Source of the DNA: Methylacidiphilum sp. Yel | Lineage (GTDB): Bacteria; Verrucomicrobiota; Verrucomicrobiia; Methylacidiphilales; Methylacidiphilaceae | DNA: 64,000 nt | NCBI RefSeq assembly: GCF_004421185.1 | Contig: NZ_LXQB01000010.1 | Coordinates: 55,964-119,963, forward strand | Direction: 5' to 3' | Shown here: positions 27,696 through 37,389 of the stretch, piece by piece | Numbering within the stretch: position 1 is the stretch's first letter | Layout of the letters: each line of letters begins with the position of its first letter | Translations under genes and position numbers: made by a program | The notes under the pieces: model-generated | The model's database searches: none | Told to the model about the DNA's origin: nothing | Seen by the model: only the letters and a program-made list of their open reading frames with translations

Positions 27696-29459
27696 ATGGA
27701 GGAATTTAAAGAAATATTATTAGAAGGGTGCCCTGCTTCTCCTGGATTATCCTTTGGATCTGCTTTAATCCTTCAAGAAGAGCATGAAATTATTAGAGAA
27801 AGAAAAATAGAACCTCACGAAATTCGTAACGAGCTTGAGAAGTTTGAAAAAGCGATTCTGCAGACAAAAGAAGATCTGTTAAAGGCGAAGGCCTCGCTGT
27901 GTGGCTTGGGATTAACTGTAGAAGAAAGTCTTTTTGATGTTCAGATTTTAGCTCTTGAAGATGAAATGATTTTGCAGGCTGTCAAGGAAAAACTCGAGCG
28001 TGAGTTTGTTTGTGTGGAGGCAGTCTATCAAAACATCATTAGGTCATTTATTGCTGGGCTCAATAAGGTTGGAGAAGATGAATATTTAAGGGAAAGAGCG
28101 ATTGAAATTCGGGATGTAGCAAAAAGAGTTTTAAAAAAACTAAAAGGAGATGAAGGTTCCTTACAAATCCTTGATTCTCCAAGGATTTTGATTGCTGATT
28201 TTCTTATGCTTTCTGATCTAGTTTCTTTAGATCTCCGACACGTCTCTGGAATTGTTACCGAAGATAGAAGCAGAACTTCCCATGCGGTCATTCTAGCTAG
28301 GTCTCAAGGAATTCCTGCTATTGTCGGCATTCAGGGTATTTTAAATAAAGTGATCAATGGACAAACTGTACTGATTGATGGTTTCAAAGGAATCCTTTTA
28401 GTTAACCCTTCTCCAGAAAGAATAGAGATGATCAAAGAGAAAACATTGCCTTCGTCTTATTTAGAATTATCCGATCAAAAAATCCTGCACCAACTTGCTG
28501 AATCTATAGATGGAAAGAAAGTTTATGTTTCAGCTAACATCGAATTTCCTGAGGACATCCCTGTGATGACGAAAAGTGGTGCTGATGGCATTGGGCTTTA
28601 TCGGACAGAGTTCCTTTTTCTAAAGGCCAATCATCCCCCATCAGAAGAAGAGCAATATGAAGCCTACCGAAATGCTGCCGTCCATGCTAAACCCCATCTG
28701 GTCGTCATTAGAACTCTGGATTTGGGTGCAGATAAAATTGTTTCTTATTTGCCTTGGCGATGGATGGAAGAAAATCCCGTTCTTGGTTCAAGGGGGATTC
28801 GTGTGTCTTTGAAAGAAAAAGAAATGTTTAAAACGCAATTGCGTTCGATCTTACGAGCAGCTGTCGAAGGAAATGTCGCAGTAATGTTCCCCATGATAAC
28901 CGATCTTACTGAAATTATTGCCGCTAAGGAAATGATTGAACAAACAAAACAAGAACTTTTTCATCAAGGGATACCCTTTGGAGAGATCAAGTGCGGGGTG
29001 ATGATTGAGACCCCTTCTTCCTGTTTAATTGCAGAGCATCTTGCACAAACGGTTGATTTTTTCAGTATTGGAAGCAACGATCTCATTCAATATACCCTAG
29101 CGGTTGATAGGATGAATAATAATGTTGAATATTTATACCAACCTTTTCATCCATCCGTGCTACTTTTGATTCGCATGGCCGCAGAAGCGGCTCATCGAAG
29201 AAATATTCCGGTTGGAATTTGTGGGGAAATATCAAGTGATCTCTACCTCTTACCATTTTTTCTTGCAGTCGGGATCTATCGGCTTAGTATGGGTTCAGTT
29301 TTTATTCCAAGAACGAAAAGAGCGATTCGTTATTTAGATGTCGATAAAATAAAAAATAGTCTATCTCCACTATGGGAAGCAAAAACCTCCAAAGAGACTT
29401 TTGAAATTTTAAAAATGATTACTCAGTCCTATTTGCCCTCCTGTTTTTTTGAACAGTAG
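27696..29459 (+). CDS. ptsI: Phosphoenolpyruvate-protein phosphotransferase (Enzyme I)
   Basis: Passes phosphate from PEP to HPr. 587 residues, full length. Active-site His196 in DRSRTSHAVILARSQG. PEP-binding barrel motifs include DGIGLYRTEFLF, NPVLGSRGIRVSL and FFSIGSNDLIQYTLAVDR, plus a catalytic Cys in PVGICGEIS. Usual GGRTSH is SRTSH here, a small change. Lies 44 bp after ptsH. Confidence 0.95.
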   Translation: MEEFKEILLEGCPASPGLSFGSALILQEEHEIIRERKIEPHEIRNELEKFEKAILQTKEDLLKAKASLCGLGLTVEESLFDVQILALEDEMILQAVKEKLEREFVCVEAVYQNIIRSFIAGLNKVGEDEYLRERAIEIRDVAKRVLKKLKGDEGSLQILDSPRILIADFLMLSDLVSLDLRHVSGIVTEDRSRTSHAVILARSQGIPAIVGIQGILNKVINGQTVLIDGFKGILLVNPSPERIEMIKEKTLPSSYLELSDQKILHQLAESIDGKKVYVSANIEFPEDIPVMTKSGADGIGLYRTEFLFLKANHPPSEEEQYEAYRNAAVHAKPHLVVIRTLDLGADKIVSYLPWRWMEENPVLGSRGIRVSLKEKEMFKTQLRSILRAAVEGNVAVMFPMITDLTEIIAAKEMIEQTKQELFHQGIPFGEIKCGVMIETPSSCLIAEHLAQTVDFFSIGSNDLIQYTLAVDRMNNNVEYLYQPFHPSVLLLIRMAAEAAHRRNIPVGICGEISSDLYLLPFFLAVGIYRLSMGSVFIPRTKRAIRYLDVDKIKNSLSPLWEAKTSKETFEILKMITQSYLPSCFFEQ

Positions 29460-29502
29460 CGCAGAAGATCTTTGAATCAAAAATATCAACGGAGAAAAAA
29501 AC

Positions 29503-30246
29503 ATGCGTGCTTTAGTTCTATCTGCTGGATATGCCACAAGATTATACCCTTTGACTCTGAACCAGCCTAAAGCCCTCTTGTCCGTTGCTGGAAAACCAAT
29601 CCTCGATTACATAATGGATAAGCTTTTTGAACTTTCTTCATTGGATGAAATCTATGTAGTTACTAACCACAAGTTTTATGCGCATTTTGTCCAGTGGAAG
29701 CATCGATATAGAGAGAAAGCAACAGTAAAGCTTCCGATCCTAGTGTTGGATGATGGTTCAACCACAGAAGAGAATCGACTAGGTGCTATCGGAGATATCC
29801 AGTTTGCTATCGAAAAAATGCAACTCCAGGATGATCTTATTGTTCTTGCAAGCGATAATCTTTTTTGTGCCTCCCTTATATCTTTTGTTTCTGAAGCCAA
29901 GCGGAAAAATAGCCCGTTGCTAGGTGTCTACAACTTAAAAGACAAGCAACTTGCTTCTAAATATGGGGTGGTGAGTTTCGATGCCAATGGCAAACTATGT
30001 TATTTTGAAGAAAAACCCCAAAATCCACCGACAAGTTGGGTAGCAATGGCCCTTTATTTTTTCCCAAAATCGATTTTATCTTTGGTTAAAACGTATCTGA
30101 GGGAGCAAAAAAATACTGATCAACCAGGTCGATTTATTCAGTGGCTTTATCCTCAAATGGATGTCTATGTTTGGGAATTGACAGGCCCCTGGTTTGATAT
30201 TGGTAGCAAGGAGACTTTAGAAGCGGCAAACCTTGCTTTTCAATAA
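29503..30246 (+). CDS. Sugar-1-phosphate nucleotidyltransferase family protein
   Basis: 247 residues, GT-A-like nucleotidyltransferase fold. Signature ALVLSAGYATRLYPLTLNQPK with the activating Lys, VVTNHKF, the metal Asp in LIVLASDNLF, and GVVSFDANGKLCYFEEKP. Closest in style to glucose-1-phosphate thymidylyltransferases (RmlA-like), but shorter and without certain specificity. Sits between ptsI (43 bp) and murL (22 bp), so it may feed a cell-envelope sugar. Confidence 0.75.
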   Translation: MRALVLSAGYATRLYPLTLNQPKALLSVAGKPILDYIMDKLFELSSLDEIYVVTNHKFYAHFVQWKHRYREKATVKLPILVLDDGSTTEENRLGAIGDIQFAIEKMQLQDDLIVLASDNLFCASLISFVSEAKRKNSPLLGVYNLKDKQLASKYGVVSFDANGKLCYFEEKPQNPPTSWVAMALYFFPKSILSLVKTYLREQKNTDQPGRFIQWLYPQMDVYVWELTGPWFDIGSKETLEAANLAFQ

Positions 30247-30268
30247 ATAAAGTTGCATTAGGAATAAA

Positions 30269-31702
30269 ATGCTTGGCATGGAATATGTTCCGACAAAATC
30301 AGCAGAGAGGAATTTCCTCCAGTTAAGAAAATTGTTTCCTCGGTTTGTCTTTAGCCGTTTTTCTTCCGAAATAAGACAAAAGACTCTGTATGTGGAATAT
30401 GAGTTTTGGACCGGGAAAGACAAGACGGAGGCCATTTTTTTTCGACCATACTTAAAAGTTTATGGACTGCCACTTGAGCCGAAGAACAACCTTGGCAAAT
30501 ATCTGGATGCTTTTCTTTTTCATATCGGGATGATCGAACTCATTAGCTATTGGAAGGCAACCTGTTCTCCACATATTCTCATTGAGACAGCTTTGCTTTC
30601 TCCAGAGCAATTGCACTGGTGGTCTAAGCTTTATTGGAAGGGATTAGGAGAATTTTTTTTTCAAAATGGCATTGAAAAAGCTGCTGATGAGCTGATGCAG
30701 ATTGAATGTAGATCGCAGAGGCAATTCTCAACTGTGGAATTCCCTTTTCTAGAAGGCAATGTGCTCCCTATCGGAGGAGGAAAAGATTCCTTTTTAACTT
30801 TGGAATGGCTGAAAGAGCAAAAAGAAAAGAATCTCTGTTTTTTATTGAATCCTGTTCAATCCCAATGGGACACCTTGGAGTATTTCGGCTATCCTCAAAA
30901 TCAGATCGTTGTGGTGGAACGGAAAATCGATGATCAACTCTTAGAGCTTAACAAAAAAGGCTTTCTCAATGGTCACACTCCTTTTTCGGCGCTCTTAGCC
31001 TTTATAGGAGTCTTATTGATGGCTTTACACAAAAGAAAGTATTTCATCACTAGTCATGAATCCAGTGCCAGTCAGCCTACGATCCCTTCCAAAGGTATTA
31101 ATCATCAATATTCGAAGTCCTTCGAGTTTGAAAAGGATTTTCAAAAGTACATGACTAATTTTTTATGTCCTTCTTTTTGCTACTTTAGTTTTTTGCGGCC
31201 ACTCAATGAAATTCAAATTGCTAGCCATGTTAGTGCTATCCCAAAGTCAATACGCATCTTTCAAAGTTGCAATCGTAATCGGAATTCTGGAGGATGGTGT
31301 GGACACTGTCCCAAATGTCTCTTTGTCTTTTTAATCTTTAGGCCATTTGCTCCCAAAAAGGAGCTTGAAGCAATTTTTGGATCCGATCTTCTGGAGAACG
31401 AATCATTGTTTGGCCTCTTATTGTCCCTTTGTGGTGAAGGAACCCATAGGCCTTTTGAATGCGTTGGATCTGAGGAGGAAACTAAAGCGGCGGCAAGCCT
31501 TCTTTGGTATCAAGCTAGGAAATCCAAGGAAAATCCGCCTCTTTTAATCAGAAAACTTATCGAGTCGTATCCCGAATTTTTGTTGACAATGGAAACCCTC
31601 CAAGCTTTGTATGATCAAACGGATCGGGAACATCGTCTACCACAAAAATTTTTGTTGATCCTAAATGAAAAATGTAAGAGAAAAGTCCTTTTTGATGACT
31701 GA
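30269..31702 (+). CDS. murL: UDP-MurNAc-L-Ala-L-Glu epimerase (MurL)
   Basis: 477 residues. Family known from Xanthomonas, where MurL inverts the terminal L-Glu of UDP-MurNAc-L-Ala-L-Glu to D-Glu in an ATP-dependent reaction. Visible landmarks: a PP-loop-like LPIGGGKDSFLTLEWL (GGGKDS at 169-174), ITSHESSASQPT, GINHQYSKSFEFEKDF, and a cysteine cluster Cys334, 344, 347 and 350 in SCNRNRNSGGWCGHCPKC. The next gene, overlapping by 8 nt, is a MurD-type ligase, the expected partner. AGGA precedes the ATG. Assignment rests on family memory plus context. Confidence 0.8.
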   Translation: MLGMEYVPTKSAERNFLQLRKLFPRFVFSRFSSEIRQKTLYVEYEFWTGKDKTEAIFFRPYLKVYGLPLEPKNNLGKYLDAFLFHIGMIELISYWKATCSPHILIETALLSPEQLHWWSKLYWKGLGEFFFQNGIEKAADELMQIECRSQRQFSTVEFPFLEGNVLPIGGGKDSFLTLEWLKEQKEKNLCFLLNPVQSQWDTLEYFGYPQNQIVVVERKIDDQLLELNKKGFLNGHTPFSALLAFIGVLLMALHKRKYFITSHESSASQPTIPSKGINHQYSKSFEFEKDFQKYMTNFLCPSFCYFSFLRPLNEIQIASHVSAIPKSIRIFQSCNRNRNSGGWCGHCPKCLFVFLIFRPFAPKKELEAIFGSDLLENESLFGLLLSLCGEGTHRPFECVGSEEETKAAASLLWYQARKSKENPPLLIRKLIESYPEFLLTMETLQALYDQTDREHRLPQKFLLILNEKCKRKVLFDD

Positions 31703-33011
31703 GGCTATTCGTAGTTATTTTTTAGGGAAAAAGATCCTCATTTGGGGGCTTGGATTGGAGGGAATGGCCACTCTTGAATTTCTTTTAACCAATCTTCCTG
31801 GAACTTTTTTTTTTGTTAGCGATAGCAATCCCGCTACTCTAAAAGCTATTCATAGTCCTTGGATACGACAAATTGAGGAAAACGACCTTTTTAGCTGCAT
31901 GGAAAATTTCGATGTGATTGTTAAGAGCCCTGGGATTCGCACCAGCCATCTAGCCATAGAGCCTTCTATAAAAGAAAAAATAGTGTTACAGACCGATCTG
32001 TTTCTCCATTTTTGGCCTGGGATAACTATTGGGATAACTGGTTCAAAGGGCAAAAGTACGACGACTTCGTTGATCCATCATCTGCTAAAAAAAAACGGGC
32101 TTGAAGCCTATATTGGAGGCAATATCGGAGTTCCTCCTTTTCATCTGATTCCATTTGCCTCAGAAAAGGCGATCGCTGTGCTTGAGCTTTCTTCTTACCA
32201 GTTGGAATATTGTCAACATTCTCCTTCTATTGCCATTTGGCTCAATCTCTATCAAGAGCATCTCAACTATCATGGCTCTTTTGAAGCCTATAGTCGAGCC
32301 AAAAGCAACATCGCAAGATTCCAGTCTTCCGAAAATTTTTTTCTCTATAATGCTGACAATCCATCTTTATCGGAATTTTTAGCTTCTTTTGATCCCCTGC
32401 CAGGAAAATTGATTGCTATTGATGAAAAATGGAAAGAAACATTCGATTGTTCTAGGCTTAAGCTTCCTGGAGAACATAATAAGAGAAATGCTCTATTTGC
32501 TGCCTTAACAGCTTCTCTATTTGGGATATCTGCTGAAAAGATAGCCGAAGCCTTTGCTAGCTTTTGTGGACTGCCGCATAGACTCGAATATGTGGCAACC
32601 ATTGAGGGAATCTCTTATTATAACGACTCCATTGCTACTGTTCCCGAAGCCACCCTTGCTGGGATAGAAGCCATTGCAAATGTTCAGTCACTCATTATTG
32701 GTGGACAGGATCGAGGCCTTCCTTTAGAAGATTTTGCTTCGAAGCTTTGTCAAACAATAAACTTACGGAATATCATTCTTCTTCCTGAGACCGGTTGGCG
32801 CATCGGCACCTTTTTCGAACGTAAAAACCACAAAAAAAATCTTTTTTTTGCTAAAGATCTCGAAGAAGCCGTTATCATTGCTAGTAAATTTACCGCGAAA
32901 GGCTCTAGCTGCCTTTTTTCCCCAGCTGCACCAAGTTACCACCGCTATCTTAATTTTGAAAAACGGGGAGAACATTTTAAAAGGCTTGTTTTGCAACTTC
33001 AAAATGTTTAA
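31695..33011 (+). CDS. murD: MurD-type UDP-MurNAc-L-alanine--glutamate ligase, probably MurD2 (L-Glu)
   Basis: 438 residues from the ATG inside the murL 3' end (31695); an earlier ATG at 31665 adds ten. Mur ligase ATP site GITGSKGKSTTTSLIHHLL, ELSSYQLE, LYQEHLNYHGSFEAY, LPGEHNKRNALFAA, and YNDSIATVPEATLAGI. The pairing with MurL implies it adds L-glutamate rather than D-glutamate, as in the Xanthomonas MurD2 system; sequence alone cannot show which isomer is used. Cytoplasmic peptidoglycan-precursor step. Confidence 0.88.
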   Translation: MTEAIRSYFLGKKILIWGLGLEGMATLEFLLTNLPGTFFFVSDSNPATLKAIHSPWIRQIEENDLFSCMENFDVIVKSPGIRTSHLAIEPSIKEKIVLQTDLFLHFWPGITIGITGSKGKSTTTSLIHHLLKKNGLEAYIGGNIGVPPFHLIPFASEKAIAVLELSSYQLEYCQHSPSIAIWLNLYQEHLNYHGSFEAYSRAKSNIARFQSSENFFLYNADNPSLSEFLASFDPLPGKLIAIDEKWKETFDCSRLKLPGEHNKRNALFAALTASLFGISAEKIAEAFASFCGLPHRLEYVATIEGISYYNDSIATVPEATLAGIEAIANVQSLIIGGQDRGLPLEDFASKLCQTINLRNIILLPETGWRIGTFFERKNHKKNLFFAKDLEEAVIIASKFTAKGSSCLFSPAAPSYHRYLNFEKRGEHFKRLVLQLQNV

Positions 33012-33227
33012 TCGACTTTCCCGTTGATAATACTAGGTTGTTTTCCTATTTTCCCTGGATCCAAATGCAGTAAAATATTTTTTTAAAATTCTTGGGAATA
33101 TCTTCCCATCTTTTTTTTACCTAATCTAATAGAAAGGGAATGTATTTTCCTATAAGAGCTTTCTTGGTTGTTTTTGAGAGCTTTTGTTAATGTTTGATCG
33201 GAAAAGATTTTCTTTTGAAAAGGATCT

Positions 33228-35849
33228 ATGATAAAAAAATTTTTTACTTTCCATATTAATCTATGGGTTTTTGTAGCTTTTGTTTTTTTATTTTCTCCTT
33301 TTTCTTTGGCTCAGCAGTCATCAAACAATTGGTCAGAAGGAAGTGGAACAAGCCAGGGTTCTGTTCTCCAAAATGGGGGTATGGTCGAAGATGTCCCTAT
33401 TGTAAAAGCATCCCAATCAAAAATATCGAGCACCCAATCGGATCCAGCCCCGACGACTACGATCTCTGAGATTAATGTATATGCCAAGCCAGAATTGACC
33501 ATGCAACCAACCTCATCTGATATTGATTCGGTCTATGGAATACCTATGAATGTCATGGATACCCCAAGAACGGTCACTCCTGTGAATAAGACATTAATGT
33601 ATGCCAGTGGTGTCAATGCATTAGGTGGAATGATGAATCCAATGGCGCTATTGACGGTCAACCCAACGACGTTTGGATCAGTTATGGATTTTATGACCGA
33701 TGCACCATATGTACTTGGAACTCAAGCTGTCCCTTATGTTAATGGGATCGAGCTTTCGCTCACAAACATTATGATGGGCAATGCAGGGCTGCCTTGGAAT
33801 TGGAACATGATCGAGTCTTTTGATATCCTGGAAGGACCCGCCAATGCGGTCTATGGACAAACACAGGGCTCCAACGGCATAGTCAATTATGTTACTAAAC
33901 AGCCTTATTTCGATAAATTCAGAGGCTACGTTTATGACACAACGGGTATGTATGAAAATTATTTTTGGGGATTGGATGTGGGGGGGCCTATTAATGACAA
34001 ACTAGCGTATCGGTTTAGCTACATGGGAACAGAAAGTGGGAGTTGGTGGCAGTATGTGCATAATGACGAGCAGGATTTTTATGTAGCCTTAAGCGCCAAA
34101 CCCATAGAGAATTATACGGCAGATTGGTATTTTAACATGGAATTTGCCGATGCCTCTCCTCTTGGCTATAGCGGGATGAACAGACCTTCTAATGAACTTT
34201 TCTGGAATGGCCTTTATTATAAGGGATTTTTGCCAGTGTCTCAGATAAATAGTTTTCCTCCGACTTTTCCTAATGGACAGCCTATTCCATTTAATCAATT
34301 TCCTGGAGTTGGACTTGAACCGATCAATCGCAGAGCAATGCTTATTCCTCCCGATGCGGCACAAACAGGCTACCAAGGGATGACGCAGTTGATACAAAAA
34401 GCTCATATTGCTGAGGGGTTTGATATCGTAAACAATACCCTAGTCTGGTATACCCGTCATCGAGCGATCCAGCCTGCCTATTTTTATGATGAAGCGGTAA
34501 TGGGTGATTATGAGGTAGATAATCGAACGGAAATCCGACTACAGTTTGATACTCCTGTTGGAGGAAAACCTGGAAGAAAAACTCATTGGGGAAAAAAAGA
34601 GGGAACAGATCAACAAGAAGGGCTTGATTTTTCTCATTATGTGGACACAGGCTTTGAATGGCATTACCAAAGGAATGTTGATTACGTTTCAACCAATTTT
34701 TTGAATATTCCTAACGAATTTGATATTATGAACGAAAATCCTTTGCTTTGGGATGCAAGACTTACGCCTGCTTGGCAAGCTTTAGTGGCTCAACAAATCG
34801 AAGTCCCTATACCTGGTATGCCAGGTTATTATTTTGAACCAGGCAATGGAATAACAGGGACAACCGATTGTCAATATTGGGCGTTTGCTCCCTTTCTGCA
34901 ATGGAATATTCAATTTCATCCAAAGGTGAGTCTCCTAGCAGGCGCACGGGCAACGACCTATATAGTCGATGCAGTAACTCCACCAGGTACTCCTCCCGAT
35001 CAATTCGCACAATTTAGAACAACCTCTCTGGCGCCGCTTTTTAATATCAGTCCAGTCTATAAGCCGTTTCCTTGGATGACCATGTATTTTAATTTTAACT
35101 GGCTTTATTCTACCGCTGCGGCAGATATGGGTGGCTTTGCTCCTGTTTTTACTGAGAATAATATGCGGCTTTTAGAACAATACATTGAAGGAGGATTAAA
35201 GTTTAATCTTTTCCATAATAAATTGTATCTGACCGCAGCTGGAATTCGAAGCCATTTAGAGGAAGGCTACGTCGCCTTACCGCCTGTAGTAACGCATTTG
35301 ACCGCTTTTCAGTTTAATCTAAATTATCAACCTGATCGACATTTTTGGGCTAGAGCAGGATTTGCTTACATGCGAGGAATCTCCAACTTTAGCGACTTGC
35401 CTTTTGGTCCCCCTGAAACGCAATCTTATTCTACAGGCTATGCCTTTAGACATCATCTTCCTTTGGATGATGCGGGAATGTTTGGGTTTGGATATGGACC
35501 TGGAATTTGGCCTTGGATAGATTTTCCAGATATAGTCGCCAATGCCATGGTCAGTTATAAATTTGACAATGGTTTTGGAGTGACGCTCAGCGGTACGTGG
35601 ATGGCCGCTACCCCTAGTTTTTGGAATTACACGGCCTGGATCCCTGCTCAAGACTATGCCAATATCCAGGTTTTTTATTCGAGTAAAAGATGGGAAGTCT
35701 CGCTTTATTTCTGGAATTTTTTCAACAGTCATTATTGGATTCCTTATGCAGCAGCTGCTGGAGCTTCTCCGGATAGTGCATCGAATTCAGATTGGGTAGT
35801 CCCAGGTCAGGTTTTCTGGATACAAGGAACGGTTGCTTATAAGTTTTAG
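33228..35849 (+). CDS. TonB-dependent outer-membrane receptor
   Basis: 873 residues. Signal peptide through FSPFSLAQQ, a low-complexity linker, a TonB-box-like ISEINVYAK near residue 80, a plug domain with DTPRTVTPVNKTLM and IESFDILEGPANAVYG...GIVNYVTKQP, then a 22-strand-type barrel ending in FWIQGTVAYKF. Imports an unknown ligand, by analogy a ferric siderophore, using TonB energy. No Fur-box-like site is evident upstream. A close relative 1.5 kb downstream is broken. The segment NQPDRHFWARAGFAYM recurs in similar form in that pseudogene. Confidence 0.9.
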   Translation: MIKKFFTFHINLWVFVAFVFLFSPFSLAQQSSNNWSEGSGTSQGSVLQNGGMVEDVPIVKASQSKISSTQSDPAPTTTISEINVYAKPELTMQPTSSDIDSVYGIPMNVMDTPRTVTPVNKTLMYASGVNALGGMMNPMALLTVNPTTFGSVMDFMTDAPYVLGTQAVPYVNGIELSLTNIMMGNAGLPWNWNMIESFDILEGPANAVYGQTQGSNGIVNYVTKQPYFDKFRGYVYDTTGMYENYFWGLDVGGPINDKLAYRFSYMGTESGSWWQYVHNDEQDFYVALSAKPIENYTADWYFNMEFADASPLGYSGMNRPSNELFWNGLYYKGFLPVSQINSFPPTFPNGQPIPFNQFPGVGLEPINRRAMLIPPDAAQTGYQGMTQLIQKAHIAEGFDIVNNTLVWYTRHRAIQPAYFYDEAVMGDYEVDNRTEIRLQFDTPVGGKPGRKTHWGKKEGTDQQEGLDFSHYVDTGFEWHYQRNVDYVSTNFLNIPNEFDIMNENPLLWDARLTPAWQALVAQQIEVPIPGMPGYYFEPGNGITGTTDCQYWAFAPFLQWNIQFHPKVSLLAGARATTYIVDAVTPPGTPPDQFAQFRTTSLAPLFNISPVYKPFPWMTMYFNFNWLYSTAAADMGGFAPVFTENNMRLLEQYIEGGLKFNLFHNKLYLTAAGIRSHLEEGYVALPPVVTHLTAFQFNLNYQPDRHFWARAGFAYMRGISNFSDLPFGPPETQSYSTGYAFRHHLPLDDAGMFGFGYGPGIWPWIDFPDIVANAMVSYKFDNGFGVTLSGTWMAATPSFWNYTAWIPAQDYANIQVFYSSKRWEVSLYFWNFFNSHYWIPYAAAAGASPDSASNSDWVVPGQVFWIQGTVAYKF

Positions 35850-36360
35850 CATGCCCTTCTATAGAGGGATCTGTTTTCTGAAGAAGATTGAAGAGGAAAA
35901 GATTGGCAAGAAATGGGGCTTTGTGAAGAAATTTATTGCTAGCAAATTGGGCTTTTCTTTTTTCTTAACACTCTCTGTTTTTGGCTAAATGTGCTAAATA
36001 GTCGCTTTCTTCTAAGAGTAAGTCGAAAACATTTTCCATACGGATCAATTCGAGCAGCCTCTTTAAAACTTTTTAAAGACTACTTTCTTTTGTCGATACT
36101 GGCATTTTGAAAACACCTGGCATATTCTTATTAGGAATAAAATGATGAATTTTTTTTCAAAACAACACTGAAAACTGCATGGAGTACCAAAATCAACAAG
36201 TAGACTTTAAAAACCGTTCTATAAAAAACGAGAAGAAGACGAAGGGAGAAAGAGGCTTCCATCGTTTAAGAAGAGGAGGGAACTACTCCTTCTCTCATCG
36301 TAGATGGTAAAGTATACAAGGGTTACAAAACCCTATTCCAGAGCATAAGGTAGGACTACA
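35850..36360. other. Intergenic region, no convincing gene
   Basis: About 510 bases between the TonB receptor and the Rsm22-like gene. On the minus strand a 24-codon frame at 35965-36039 (MENVFDLLLEESDYLAHLAK...) looks protein-like and may be a gene remnant, but it has stops close on both sides. No RNA gene, terminator or promoter is clear. Confidence 0.4.
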
Positions 36361-37377
36361 ATGGGCACTGGATTGACAAAATATGAGAAAGAAATTCTCG
36401 AGAAACTGAGGAATATTTTTCTTTCTCAAGAGAAGTATACGCAGCCTTATTGGAAGTCTGAAGCAGAGCTAAGCGTTTATGATAAAGTTTTTGGAGAAAG
36501 GATTCGGTGGAAATGGCAGAGTGTTTTAAGAGAGCTTTCTTTGCTTGAGTGGATTCCAACTAAGTCCCATGTGATTGACTGGGGGTGTGGATCAGGTATT
36601 GCCGCAAGAACCTTCTATGGTTGGGCTCTAAAAAATAATTTTCAGCTATTATCCTGTTTTTTCTGGGATTATTCTTCCTTGGCTATGCGATATGCACAAG
36701 CCGCTTTCTGTAGGGAGTTTTCGAATATTCCCACAAAGGAGCTTACTCTGTCGCAGATCCCTAAGCCGTTTATTCTTCTACTCAGTCATGTTATTGGGGA
36801 GCTAACAGAAAAATATATGGATGAAATGCTTACTATTGCCAAAAAGGCTGAAGCCATCCTATGGGTTGAACCTGCAAAAAAAGAATATTCAAAGAAGATT
36901 ATAGAACTAAGAGAAGTGTTGAAAGAAAAGTTTTGGATGGTTGCTCCCTGTCTCCATCAACAAAAGTGCCAAATGCTTGATCAAGAAAAAAATTGGTGTC
37001 ATTTCTTTGCTTCTGTCCCCCGCTATGTTTTTCATAGTAGTTTCTGGAGTCAAATCCAAAACCTTTTAGGGATCGACCTTCGTTCAGTGGCTTATTCTTA
37101 TCTAGTAATGGATTCTAGGAAAACCAAAATGGAATATGGCAATCTTTTTAGAATTATTGGGACAGTGCGTAACTATAAGGCCTACAGTGAGTTACTTTGT
37201 TGTTCTGCTGCAGGCGAGCTTCAGCCAAAGAGATATTTGCACCGCTATAATCCCTGGCTTTCCAAAAGCATCAAAAAGGGAGCGGAAATTTCTACTTTAG
37301 CAAAGAGCAATGGTGAAAATCCTCCGATGTGTGCCCCTTTTGAAAAATCTCAAAATAAATCAGAACTTATAGGATAA
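36361..37377 (+). CDS. Rsm22-family small-ribosomal-subunit methyltransferase-like protein
   Basis: 338 residues. Rossmann SAM-type site SHVIDWGCGSGIAARTFYG near residue 70, then LLLSHVIGELTEK and AILWVEPAKKEYSKKI. The C-terminal half has the Rsm22/METTL17 landmark APCLHQQKCQ...NWCHFFASVPR, whose cysteines bind an Fe-S cluster in mitochondrial relatives. Likely helps assemble the small ribosomal subunit; methyl transfer is unproven for the family. Ends 12 bp before the convergent broken TonB receptor. Confidence 0.72.
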   Translation: MGTGLTKYEKEILEKLRNIFLSQEKYTQPYWKSEAELSVYDKVFGERIRWKWQSVLRELSLLEWIPTKSHVIDWGCGSGIAARTFYGWALKNNFQLLSCFFWDYSSLAMRYAQAAFCREFSNIPTKELTLSQIPKPFILLLSHVIGELTEKYMDEMLTIAKKAEAILWVEPAKKEYSKKIIELREVLKEKFWMVAPCLHQQKCQMLDQEKNWCHFFASVPRYVFHSSFWSQIQNLLGIDLRSVAYSYLVMDSRKTKMEYGNLFRIIGTVRNYKAYSELLCCSAAGELQPKRYLHRYNPWLSKSIKKGAEISTLAKSNGENPPMCAPFEKSQNKSELIG

Positions 37378-37389
37378 AGTGCCTTCAAC

